From the IMG/VR virus record IMGVR_UViG_3300037628_000359, positions 1 through 50,740 of that record: 50,740 nucleotides of DNA. One strand, 5' to 3'. The stretch's first letter is position 1, and every line of letters begins with the position of its first letter. This stretch comes from a virus. The position numbers and the translations under genes were made by a program. The notes under the pieces are model-generated. The model was not told where the DNA came from. It worked only from the letters and a program-made list of their open reading frames with translations, and ran no database searches. Shown piece after piece: positions 31,994 to 38,665 of the stretch.

Positions 31994-32139
31994 GATTTGT
32001 TATCCTTTTTAGGGGTTGAAATATAATTAAGAATAAGCATTGAAGCCCACCATTCAAAAGACCAACTTTTAACGCCAAGTAGCGCAAGAATTAAAATGAT
32101 AGTAGCGCCGGTTATAAGGGCTCTTAAGTATTTATTCAT
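31990..32139 (-). CDS. Small membrane protein, 49 aa
   Basis: MNKYLRALITGATIILILAL is a transmembrane helix; a second hydrophobic stretch (WWASMLILNYIS) follows. AAGGAATC precedes the ATG. Not recognised. Confidence 0.6.
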   Translation of the reverse strand: MNKYLRALITGATIILILALLGVKSWSFEWWASMLILNYISTPKKDNKS

Positions 32140-32174
32140 ATTGATTCCTTGTTGTTTAAACTGCTATACCGATA

Positions 32175-32339
32175 TTAAAAAACTAAATTAATAAATCCAA
32201 CTATCATCCATGCATATACCATTACTGCGAATAACTTCTCATTAAATACCATGTGAGCAGATATAGCTCTGCCAGTATCTTTTTCTAATACAGAAGAAAT
32301 AAACCAAATAATAGACAATAACTGTGCTAACTCGATCAT
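32175..32339 (-). CDS. Small membrane protein, 54 aa
   Basis: Two hydrophobic segments (LAQLLSIIWFISSVL; LFAVMVYAWMIVGFINLVF). It has the same 28-bp leader and SD as the D12 methyltransferase gene. Not recognised; a holin-like role is possible but it sits in the early operon. Confidence 0.6.
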   Translation of the reverse strand: MIELAQLLSIIWFISSVLEKDTGRAISAHMVFNEKLFAVMVYAWMIVGFINLVF

Positions 32340-32364
32340 CTTCTTTATCTCCGTTATTAGTTAA
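32337..32364 (-). repeat. 28-bp direct repeat, copy 1 (leader plus start codon)
   Basis: Identical to 33074-33101. On the minus strand it reads from TTAACTAATAACGGAG through AAAGAAG to the ATG, so it duplicates a stop/spacer/Shine-Dalgarno/start unit. Confidence 0.85.
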
Positions 32365-33076
32365 TTAAACTCTCATAAGTAAAAAGCCTCTCTATACTGT
32401 TTTTGTTTCCGCCAATTTTTCCATTGGCACTTAATGAACTTTTAACTTCTTTTTGCCAAACACAATTGAAATCTTCTGGCGCGTTATATTCAGAAATAAA
32501 AATACTATGACCTTGTTTTGATTTTTCTCTGCACCATTGCCAGAAAGCATCATGATCAAAATTGTCTTTATATTTTGTTGTTCCCTTATACGGAGGATCA
32601 CAATAAACAATGCTGTTAGGAGGAATATCTAATTCATCATATCCAGCACAAACAAACTTAATACCTTTGATGTTTGGTAATTGCTTTATTACATTGGCTA
32701 AAGCTTCAGCTTGATAGTCTCTAACTCCGCCTTTAGTATTTACTTTTCCAGCAAAACCGCCAAACCATTTACCCGAATAAGAACAGCAAATACCAACCCA
32801 GCCAACCAAATGTTTAGGGTAATCTTGCTTGTTGTTTTTAATTGCTTGATATTGCTCTTTTGTGATCACTGGTGGCAACCAGCCTTTTTCTAATTGAATC
32901 CACATTTCAGCAATATATTCATTTAATTCACCGCCGATACGAATGCCATCAACTTTATCAATTGAATTAGCACCACCAACCATAGGCTCAACATACGGCT
33001 GCTTAGGCTTCCTATCCTTTAAAATTATTGGCAAGATATGTTTTGCTATTCTCGCCTTGCTGCCCATGTACTTCAT
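32357..33076 (-). CDS. D12-class DNA adenine methyltransferase (Dam-like)
   Basis: A 239-residue protein. MKYMGSKARIAKHILPII (motif X-like start), YVEPMVGGANSID (motif I) and SIVYCDPPYKGTTKY (motif IV DPPY). This is the D12 architecture of T4 Dam and DpnM. It probably methylates GATC-type sites and protects phage DNA. Confidence 0.92.
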   Translation of the reverse strand: MKYMGSKARIAKHILPIILKDRKPKQPYVEPMVGGANSIDKVDGIRIGGELNEYIAEMWIQLEKGWLPPVITKEQYQAIKNNKQDYPKHLVGWVGICCSYSGKWFGGFAGKVNTKGGVRDYQAEALANVIKQLPNIKGIKFVCAGYDELDIPPNSIVYCDPPYKGTTKYKDNFDHDAFWQWCREKSKQGHSIFISEYNAPEDFNCVWQKEVKSSLSANGKIGGNKNSIERLFTYESLIN

Positions 33077-33101
33077 CTTCTTTATCTCCGTTATTAGTTA
33101 A
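33074..33101 (-). repeat. 28-bp direct repeat, copy 2 (leader plus start codon)
   Basis: Second copy of the repeat at 32337-32364, here serving as ribosome-binding leader of the D12 methyltransferase gene. Confidence 0.85.
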
Positions 33102-33376
33102 ATTAATTCAAGCTCAGCATTGGTCGTATATTCAAACAAATAACCGCCAGTTTTATCGTTAATTTCTTCGCGAGTTAAATAACCTTTACTAAAGAGATTT
33201 TTTAATTGCTGAGATGCGTTTTGAACACAAATATCATATTGATCTGCAATGTCTCGGCTAGTTGCTTTTTTGCCATGCAAATACTGAATTAATTCAAACT
33301 GCCTTTTGCTTATTGATAACTCTCTCAATCTCACATAGTTGTTAATTGATATTTTCATTAATTCGATATTAGTCAT
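33098..33376 (-). CDS. Winged-helix (MarR-like) DNA-binding protein
   Basis: A 92-residue protein. ISKRQFELIQYLHGKKATSR, DIADQYDICVQNASQQLKNL and FSKGYLTREE read as a winged helix: helix, recognition helix, wing. It is the third gene of the leftward early operon and a likely regulator. Confidence 0.78.
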   Translation of the reverse strand: MTNIELMKISINNYVRLRELSISKRQFELIQYLHGKKATSRDIADQYDICVQNASQQLKNLFSKGYLTREEINDKTGGYLFEYTTNAELELI

Positions 33377-33403
33377 GTTATTGCCTTATTAGTTAATTCC
33401 TAT

Positions 33404-33955
33404 TTAAAAACCAATGTTCTTTAATTGGATCATAGTTTGCGGCCCGTAATGCCTGTATAAATATTTATCTTTCATTTCTTTTTTAATAGAAGATGGTATT
33501 TGATCAATACTGGTTAGTTGATGTTGCTTAAGAAGATTTAAAACTTCTGCTTCAGTATTAATTCCAATAGATTGATCCTGCTCCTGCTTGCTTATTTCAG
33601 TCATTACATGCTCAGGATTAAAACCAGTCCAACCACCAACAACCGCTGGAGCTAATGACTCATTCACCGTAAGCCCATTTTTAGATAATGTATGTAAGTG
33701 CGGTGCAATCGTATCAATATAAGTTTGAGTCATAATACAGCCGCGCTTAGCTCTTCGAGACTTGATTAAATCCTCAAAAATACGTCTGTCCGGCACGGTC
33801 GGCCACTCTGAAAAATCCCACCCACCGAAGCTAGTCTCAGTCTCAGGCTTTTCCGGTGATAAATTTTGCACAGCCCAAGTGACAGCATCACGGTCAGTTT
33901 TATTTAAGTGCACGCATTCAGACATTAAGACTAATCGCTTTAGTTCTTTGCACAT
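33404..33955 (-). CDS. Putative replication-associated protein
   Basis: A 183-residue protein. A central segment FSEWPTVPDRRIFEDLIKSR, then LSKNGLTVNESLAPAVVGGW with TGFNPEH, resembles the C-terminal domain of phage replication initiator/loader proteins (pattern W---L--R, L--L---G, S---GW-GF-P). It lacks the usual N-terminal winged helix, but a separate wHTH gene lies directly downstream and a Cro-like gene upstream. A split origin-binding system is possible. It overlaps the HTH gene by 16 bp. Confidence 0.5.
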   Translation of the reverse strand: MCKELKRLVLMSECVHLNKTDRDAVTWAVQNLSPEKPETETSFGGWDFSEWPTVPDRRIFEDLIKSRRAKRGCIMTQTYIDTIAPHLHTLSKNGLTVNESLAPAVVGGWTGFNPEHVMTEISKQEQDQSIGINTEAEVLNLLKQHQLTSIDQIPSSIKKEMKDKYLYRHYGPQTMIQLKNIGF

Positions 33956-34155
33956 GGCATATAACTCACTTTTTTATCAATGATTTTCTCCAAACCGATA
34001 TCTTTTAAAATATCTTTGGTCGGCTCCTTTTTACCAAGAGTAATATTATTTATATGAGTTGTTGAAAACCCTTTATGATTTGCGTAACTAACTTCAGTGC
34101 CAAAGTTATCGGCGATGTATTTCTTTAATTTTGTGATCATACTTTTTTTATTCAA
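33940..34155 (-). CDS. Cro-like small HTH protein
   Basis: A 71-residue protein. VSYANHKGFSTTHINNITLG then KKEPTKDILKDIGLEKI form a Cro/CI-type HTH. First gene of the leftward early operon, with its promoter at 34186-34213. No CI-like partner with a dimerisation or cleavage domain is visible. Confidence 0.78.
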   Translation of the reverse strand: MNKKSMITKLKKYIADNFGTEVSYANHKGFSTTHINNITLGKKEPTKDILKDIGLEKIIDKKVSYMPCAKN

Positions 34156-34185
34156 TTGTAAACCCTCGTTTATGTGATTAATTTA

Positions 34186-34213
34186 ATTATACTCTTAGAT
34201 GAACTAATTACAA
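34186..34213 (-). promoter_or_regulatory. sigma70 promoter for leftward early operon
   Basis: Minus strand: TTGTAA and a perfect TATAAT with 16 bp between them, ~30 bp upstream of the Cro-like start. The region to 34292 is AT-rich and probably contains the divergent rightward promoter as well, which I cannot place with confidence. Confidence 0.7.
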
Positions 34214-34292
34214 GTTTAAATTAAAACTAGATTGAGGTTGATTAAATTATGTTTATTTGTTAAGGTTAATACGTGATTAAATAAAAGGAAAA

Positions 34293-34841
34293 ATGATGAA
34301 ATATAAAAACATTAAAAAAGGTATGGAGTTTACCAAAACCAAGGCATCGTCAGATTATTTTACCAAAGGTGAGAATTATACGGTAGTTGATAAATATGAT
34401 TTCATGGTAGGTTTTATTAGTGATACAGGGAATGATCACTCGCTGAGCATGGGTTTTTTAAAGGATAATTTTGAATTATTTATTAAAACTCCAATATACA
34501 CGCAAGCCATGGCAGACAATGGCGAGTTACCTAGTGTTGGTATGGAGTGTATGGTTCAAGTATCAGAAGGTTTTTTATTTGAGAAATGTGAGGTTATAGG
34601 TCTATACAAAGATGAAATTTTATGTATTTATCTTTATGGTGCTAATTCAGTTTACGGTGTAAACCTAAAAAATAAAGGGTATGTTTTTGAGCCTATCGAT
34701 ACCCGTAGCAACGAACAAAAAGCTATTGATAATTTATTAAAAATAACAGGTAGCGAATTAACTAAAACAGCAATGGCATCATATATATTAAACAACATAA
34801 AAAGTGGTCGCATTCACGGTGTAACATTCAATAATATTTAA
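34293..34841 (+). CDS. Hypothetical phage protein, 182 aa
   Basis: First rightward early gene. N-terminal KYKNIKKGMEFTKTK and a later ADNGELPSVGMECMV, then PIDTRSNEQKAID, are motifs recurrent in hypothetical early phage proteins. AAAGGAAAA precedes two consecutive ATGs; the second (34296) has better spacing. Probably two small beta barrels plus a helical end. Function unknown. Confidence 0.7.
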   Translation: MMKYKNIKKGMEFTKTKASSDYFTKGENYTVVDKYDFMVGFISDTGNDHSLSMGFLKDNFELFIKTPIYTQAMADNGELPSVGMECMVQVSEGFLFEKCEVIGLYKDEILCIYLYGANSVYGVNLKNKGYVFEPIDTRSNEQKAIDNLLKITGSELTKTAMASYILNNIKSGRIHGVTFNNI

Positions 34842-34867
34842 TCTATTCAACAATAAAGGATAAGAAG

Positions 34868-35044
34868 ATGAGTAAGAAAAACTATTTCATATATGATGAT
34901 CGAGCTAACTACGATGTTAAATCAGCGCGGGCAATTGAGTGCTTTAAGGCTATAAACGATAACGAAGCAGCAAAGTATCACGCTAGAAATTACAAAGGCC
35001 ATGACACGGTGCTGTGTGATTCTGAAGATAAAATTATTTATTAA
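34868..35044 (+). CDS. Hypothetical protein, 58 aa
   Basis: Starts MSKKNYFIYDDRANYDVKSA; mixed charge with AKYHARNYKGHDT. GGATAAGAAG precedes the ATG. Not recognised. Confidence 0.65.
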   Translation: MSKKNYFIYDDRANYDVKSARAIECFKAINDNEAAKYHARNYKGHDTVLCDSEDKIIY

Positions 35045-35055
35045 GGAGTAATAAT

Positions 35056-35181
35056 ATGAGTAACGATATGTGCGGATGGGCGATGTTAACCCTATCAATA
35101 TTTCTTTTTATTGCTGGAAATACTAACGGAGCGCTTACGTGCTCATGCACCGCAATTATTTTATTTTCATTAAAGGAGTAA
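35056..35181 (+). CDS. Small membrane protein, 41 aa
   Basis: MSNDMCGWAMLTLSIFLFIA then a second hydrophobic stretch ending FSLKE; two short helices with a Cys pair (CSC). TTAAGGAG precedes the ATG. Not recognised. Confidence 0.6.
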   Translation: MSNDMCGWAMLTLSIFLFIAGNTNGALTCSCTAIILFSLKE

Positions 35182-35184
35182 GTA

Positions 35185-35352
35185 ATGAGTGAGTTAAAAG
35201 AACTTCTTAATGATGCGTTTATAACAGCAAACAGCACTCCTTCAGGGGAATATAGCGTAAACATAAAAGTTAGAACATTGAAAGAGTGCCATCTTGTTCA
35301 TAGGGAAATCATAAATATAAGACAAGGGAAAGTTAAACTTGAAAAAGGATAA
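35185..35352 (+). CDS. Hypothetical protein, 55 aa
   Basis: Starts MSELKELLNDAFITANSTPS; small alpha/beta, basic C-terminus. TAAAGGAG precedes the ATG and lies inside the previous gene's end. Not recognised. Confidence 0.6.
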   Translation: MSELKELLNDAFITANSTPSGEYSVNIKVRTLKECHLVHREIINIRQGKVKLEKG

Positions 35353-35507
35353 TAAATAAACGATAATAGTTGTGCAGTGTGATAGCTGTTTGAATTGAAA
35401 TTGATAAAGGGTAATTAAAACTGTGATCTTTGGTGGGTTTTACATCAATTTCACCCCTCTATCAACAGAGTGATCAGTTTTAAGTACCTTTTTTAATGCT
35501 TAAAATT

Positions 35508-35584
35508 CAGGGTGTAGGGCAGTCTGGTAGCCTGTTTGACTTGGAATCAAAATGTCGGAGGTTCGAATCCTCCCACCTTGACCA
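35508..35584 (+). tRNA. tRNA-Pro (TGG)
   Basis: 77 nt including encoded CCA. Acceptor CAGGGTG pairs with CACCTTG (one G-T). D-arm GGGC/GCCT. Anticodon stem TTTGA/TCAAA with loop CTTGGAA (anticodon TGG). T-arm GGAGG-TTCGAAT-CCTCC. All four stems close. Confidence 0.95.
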
Positions 35585-35593
35585 CTTTATTAT

Positions 35594-35670
35594 GCGTCCT
35601 TGGCCCAATTGGCAGAGGCATAAGACTTAAAATCTTAGAGTTCTGGGTTCGACTCCCAGAGGACGCACCA
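35594..35670 (+). tRNA. tRNA with Leu anticodon TAA, short variable loop
   Basis: 77 nt with CCA. Acceptor GCGTCCT/AGGACGC; anticodon stem TAAGA/TCTTA, loop CTTAAAA (TAA); variable loop GAGTT; T-arm CTGGG-TTCGACT-CCCAG. Bacterial tRNA-Leu normally has a long class II variable arm; this one is class I shaped. A73 fits Leu. Confidence 0.9.
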
Positions 35671-35674
35671 TAAT

Positions 35675-35751
35675 ACCCCTTTAGCCCAATTGGTAGAGGC
35701 GCTAGATTTAGAATCTAGATGTTCACAGTTCGACTCTGTGAGGGGGTACCA
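35675..35751 (+). tRNA. tRNA with Leu anticodon TAG, short variable loop
   Basis: 77 nt with CCA. Acceptor ACCCCTT/AGGGGGT (one wobble pair); anticodon stem CTAGA/TCTAG, loop TTTAGAA (TAG, reads CUA); variable loop ATGTT; T-arm CACAG-TTCGACT-CTGTG. Class I shape again, 4 bp after the previous tRNA and sharing its D-arm. Confidence 0.9.
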
Positions 35752-35770
35752 ACCTTTCAAGCATCTCCAT

Positions 35771-35883
35771 AGTCTGTATTAGTGAAATGAGTTACAGGGA
35801 ACGTCCTTTTGATGGCTATTGATAAGCCTAGGTGACAGATAAATTAATCTCTTATCCTGTTAGCTCATTTCACAATACAGATT
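35771..35883. ncRNA. Structured intergenic element B with ~27-bp terminal stem
   Basis: AGTCTGTATTAGTGAAATGA... pairs with ...TCATTTCACAATACAGATT across 113 bp, with two single-base bulges and two G-T pairs. Internal hairpins GGCT/AGCC and AGAT/ATCT give a branched, cloverleaf-like shape. The stem sequence matches element A at 29613-29791. It lies 19 bp after the tRNA cluster, probably on the same transcript. Confidence 0.65.
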
Positions 35884-36209
35884 ATCAACTGCCGATGTTC
35901 TCGGTAATCAACGTACAAAATATACCGCATAACTAGCTAAGTTTAAAAATAAGCAATTAGTTTTTATACAATTCGACCTTTGATAGACGGGATAAACAGC
36001 CTTTAGCGGTGAAATAAAAAATCTAATTAGTAGTTTAAATTAGTGGGTACTGGTTTCGTGAGCCAGTTAATTCAAGGATTGAATGAAATTACAGCTGATT
36101 ACTGAATTGTATATTGTGGTTAAAGAGGATAGATAGATTAAATAGGGGTTCATCCCACGGTCTATCTAATGACCCTTATATTTTTAATTAAACACTATGG
36201 AGAATAGAA
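35884..36209 (+). other. Non-coding structured segment between element B and next gene
   Basis: No gene supported. It contains the hairpins CCGA-TGTTC-TCGG, ACTGG/CCAGT, ATTCAA-GGA-TTGAAT, and TAGATAGA/TCTATCTA (36130-36137 and 36161-36168) with GGGTTCATCCC inside. A GCGGTGAAA motif at 36006 is shared with other spacers. With element B it forms ~440 bp of probable RNA structure. Confidence 0.45.
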
Positions 36210-36662
36210 ATGATAGATATGAACAGGAGACTTATTTACTCACTTATAAACGAGTGTGAACATAATTCTTTTATGAGAATATTTAAAGAGTGTGATGTTA
36301 TAAAAGAAGAATTAGAAAAAACAAGCGAATATAAATTGCACCGTGATATTTACAGTATATATAGCGGCTTAGACTTCTTGTTTCACGGAAAGTATATTGA
36401 CCACACAATGAAAAAATCGTTTTTCAGTTATGGGCTATATCCTATGAAACTGGAAGATTTAATGAACAACCCAAGCGATGAGTTTTTAAAAATAATATCC
36501 CAGCATGTTTGTTATTCAAAAGGATATGAAGAAAGTAAAACATTTATAAGTGACAACTACGGGTTTAAATTATGCGCGCTAGGTGGAAGTGTTAGCGACT
36601 ATATAGACAATAATTTAAATAGTGGAATGAAAATATTAAAAACAAAAAACGGCAAGTGGTAA
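36210..36662 (+). CDS. Hypothetical protein, 150 aa
   Basis: Helical, charged protein (MIDMNRRLIYSLINECEHNS; KECDVIKEELEKTSEYKLHR). TATGGAGAAT precedes the ATG. First protein gene after the tRNA/structured region. Not recognised. Confidence 0.7.
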   Translation: MIDMNRRLIYSLINECEHNSFMRIFKECDVIKEELEKTSEYKLHRDIYSIYSGLDFLFHGKYIDHTMKKSFFSYGLYPMKLEDLMNNPSDEFLKIISQHVCYSKGYEESKTFISDNYGFKLCALGGSVSDYIDNNLNSGMKILKTKNGKW

Positions 36663-36688
36663 GACTTAATAACAACCGGAGAACCAAA

Positions 36689-36874
36689 ATGAACACAAAC
36701 GAAAGATTTGAATACATGGCAGATTTATTTTACAAAGAAACTTTGATGATGGCACCGGGAAAGGATTCCCCAGCGGCTTTCGGAGTTACTGACCACGAAG
36801 AACGCGATCTAGCATGGCGTGAATGGTTAGAAGTATTCTATAGTGATTTATTTGATCTGCATGCTAATAAATAG
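36689..36874 (+). CDS. Hypothetical protein, 61 aa
   Basis: Start at 36689 (MNTNERFEYMADLFYKET) with CCGGAG upstream. Acidic, helical (DHEERDLAWREWLEVFYSDL). It resembles small phage proteins of the form RFEYMA-LFY-ET--MAPGKD. Function unknown. Confidence 0.7.
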   Translation: MNTNERFEYMADLFYKETLMMAPGKDSPAAFGVTDHEERDLAWREWLEVFYSDLFDLHANK

Positions 36875-36900
36875 GTAATTTAACTACGGAGAATAAAACA

Positions 36901-37083
36901 ATGAGCAACTTAATGTTTTGCGATCATAAAAAGACCAAACAAAAGCTCTATGCATGGGCTATTGATTGTCGAGGCAAGCACGAGCAAGGTTTCATCATGA
37001 GAGAATGTTGTTCTGCATGTGGCTGCCTGGCTGATAATAAAAATAAGAGCCAATCCAATCAACCAAAACAATATCAAAAATAA
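36901..37083 (+). CDS. Cys-rich small protein, 60 aa
   Basis: One FCDHKK and later CCSACGC give a probable zinc site; C-terminus Asn/Gln/Lys-rich. ACGGAGAATAAAACA precedes the ATG. Not recognised. Confidence 0.65.
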   Translation: MSNLMFCDHKKTKQKLYAWAIDCRGKHEQGFIMRECCSACGCLADNKNKSQSNQPKQYQK

Positions 37084-37095
37084 ACCAATATCTAG

Positions 37096-37124
37096 TTGAC
37101 TTAAAGTAAACGTTAAACTAGTAT
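37096..37124 (+). promoter_or_regulatory. sigma70 promoter, strong
   Basis: TTGACT and TAGTAT with exactly 17 bp between them. The spacer contains GTAAACGTTAAAC, similar in sequence to the palindrome GTTTAACGCTAAAC at the scaffold promoter (10556-10569). It drives the rightward genes from 37169. Confidence 0.75.
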
Positions 37125-37168
37125 TAATTTCATCAACACAAACTAACGAAACAAACGGAATAAATAAG

Positions 37169-37477
37169 ATGAAAAAAAAACTAATGTTTTTATCAGTACA
37201 AAGTGAAACAGCATATAAAGAGCAGTACCTTCAACACATACAAGATTTGTATAATCTAAGACTGGATAGTGCTGTAACTGGCCAACAACTAAAAGATGCT
37301 TTGATATTAAAATTTAAAGATAACAGTAATTCCGACGCGTTTATTTTAGCTGTTAATGAATGGGTTGAATTTAACATAGAAGACAATAAAGAATGGCTTT
37401 CTCTTACTGTGATCCCTAGCCCTGATGACGGGGAAGAAAATCACTTTATGGTTATGGATATGATTAACGCCAACTAA
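37169..37477 (+). CDS. Hypothetical protein, 102 aa
   Basis: Starts MKKKLMFLSVQSETAYKEQY; mixed alpha/beta, acidic second half. First gene after the strong promoter at 37096-37124. Not recognised. Confidence 0.65.
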   Translation: MKKKLMFLSVQSETAYKEQYLQHIQDLYNLRLDSAVTGQQLKDALILKFKDNSNSDAFILAVNEWVEFNIEDNKEWLSLTVIPSPDDGEENHFMVMDMINAN

Positions 37478-37545
37478 CCCGAGGGTATCACCCTTGAAGG
37501 AGATGTAACGTGTGAATCTCATCACATATGGTTAACGAGACCCTA

Positions 37546-37587
37546 AGCCGATTAAGTTCGGTTTTGCGGTGAAAGTATATTAATTAA
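37546..37587 (+). promoter_or_regulatory. Conserved leader module: hairpin plus GCGGTGAAAGTATATT
   Basis: AGCCGA-TTAAGT-TCGGTT hairpin, then a 22-bp sequence beginning GCGGTGAAAGTATATT that is identical at 43118-43139, then the Shine-Dalgarno site of the next gene. Confidence 0.6.
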
Positions 37588-37596
37588 GGAAATAAA

Positions 37597-37887
37597 ATGA
37601 ATACAGCAGCAGGGTGTGATTCACCACAAAGAACATCAAGAGTAGATGGTTTACTTAATTCGGTAAGTCAGGTTAACGAACTATTAAATCGTATTGAGGG
37701 GTTAGCTGATTTATTAGGCATCAATATCCCACCAAAATCAATGGAACCATTGGGTGAAGTTAAACAATTAGTTGAACCAAAAAGAAACACTTTAGTTGGG
37801 TTGCTCAATGAATTACCTATGAAAATAAGTAATTCAACTGAAAGCGCACATCAGCTTTTATCTCAAATTGAGAATGAATTGAGCTAA
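37597..37887 (+). CDS. Hypothetical protein, 96 aa
   Basis: Helical protein (MNTAAGCDSPQRTSRVDGLL; SQVNELLNRIEGLADLLG). Two amphipathic helices suggest oligomerisation. Conserved leader module immediately upstream. Not recognised. Confidence 0.65.
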   Translation: MNTAAGCDSPQRTSRVDGLLNSVSQVNELLNRIEGLADLLGINIPPKSMEPLGEVKQLVEPKRNTLVGLLNELPMKISNSTESAHQLLSQIENELS

Positions 37888-37905
37888 TCGACACAACCAC
37901 CCCAC

Positions 37906-37927
37906 AAGCCCGTCACTAGATGGGCTT
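37906..37927 (+). repeat. Intergenic hairpin repeat, copy 1
   Basis: AAGCCCGTC-ACTA-GATGGGCTT (9-bp stem with one G-T pair) followed by TAAGGGTGAAG. Other copies are at 38612-38633 and 43481-43502. No T tract, so not a simple terminator. Confidence 0.8.
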
Positions 37928-37949
37928 TAAGGGTGAAGCCAAAGTATTT

Positions 37950-38058
37950 TTAGTTATCAGGTCGGTGTTAGTTAAATCAATTATGGGGATGGCAATCCCG
38001 TTGAGATAAAGGCCGTTAAAGGGTTACAGCACCAGCAGAACTAAGACCTGATAACTAA
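37950..38058. ncRNA. Structured intergenic element C with 14-bp perfect terminal stem
   Basis: TTAGTTATCAGGTC (37950-37963) and GACCTGATAACTAA (38045-38058) enclose 81 bp that contain GGGAT-GGCA-ATCCC, GGTG/CACC and other pairings. The 37888-38130 spacer holds this element between hairpin copy 1 and a terminator-like hairpin and has no gene. Confidence 0.6.
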
Positions 38059-38073
38059 GAGTATTTATTTATG

Positions 38074-38094
38074 CCCGGCACTTGTCGGGATTTT
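38074..38094 (+). terminator. Terminator-like hairpin after element C
   Basis: CCCGGC-ACTT-GTCGGG (one G-T pair) followed by ATTTTGGG. It would end a short RNA carrying element C, but the T run is only four. Confidence 0.45.
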
Positions 38095-38130
38095 GGGTAC
38101 TAAAGCATCAATAACGCAGAGGATAGAACA

Positions 38131-38592
38131 ATGAGCAAGAACAATTTTAAGATGGGTGACGATTTAGTTTTAATAAGACCTTTTAAAGGTAATTTACATG
38201 CTAAAACATTACAAACGCTAAAGGCTAAATTCTCAGTATCTTATTGTGATACTGAAAGTGAATTTATTAATGTTAAAGATAAGACAGGTATGGATCATCT
38301 TGGAGTTTATGCTGATAGATTTGAACTAGCAAACAAATACCCTAACCCACCACATAAACACGTTAACGAAATGATCGCGTTTGCGGAAGGTGCTGATATT
38401 GAGTACTTAAATACTGTTAAAGAGTGGACTTATATTAAAGACCCATCATGGGGTTTATGTAACAAATACCGCATCAAACCACAAAAAACAGCCAAACAAA
38501 CAGAAATTGAACGTATAGAATCAGCACTACGCAAACAAGCTGAAATAACCGCTAAACTAGCTGATGATTTAAGCGCTGTAAAAGCTAGCTGA
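38131..38592 (+). CDS. Hypothetical protein, 153 aa
   Basis: N-terminal small beta domain (MSKNNFKMGDDLVLIRPFKG, later GVYADRFEL), middle acidic helix, and a C-terminal coiled coil (IERIESALRKQAEITAKLAD). AGAGGATAGAACA precedes the ATG. Not recognised. Confidence 0.65.
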   Translation: MSKNNFKMGDDLVLIRPFKGNLHAKTLQTLKAKFSVSYCDTESEFINVKDKTGMDHLGVYADRFELANKYPNPPHKHVNEMIAFAEGADIEYLNTVKEWTYIKDPSWGLCNKYRIKPQKTAKQTEIERIESALRKQAEITAKLADDLSAVKAS

Positions 38593-38611
38593 TAACTAAT
38601 TAACCAACCAT

Positions 38612-38633
38612 AAGCCCGTCACTAGATGGGCTT
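38612..38633 (+). repeat. Intergenic hairpin repeat, copy 2
   Basis: Identical 22 bp to copy 1 (AAGCCCGTC-ACTA-GATGGGCTT), followed by TAAGGGTAGA. It lies between the 153-aa gene and the next Cys-rich gene. Confidence 0.8.
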
Positions 38634-38665
38634 TAAGGGTAGATAGATAAACAAGCGAGAACATC

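Noticed and set aside
31902-32087. Leftward frame of 61 codons
   Set aside because: Replaced by the two ATGA-coupled genes 31871-31993 and 31990-32139, which have better starts and phage-like products.
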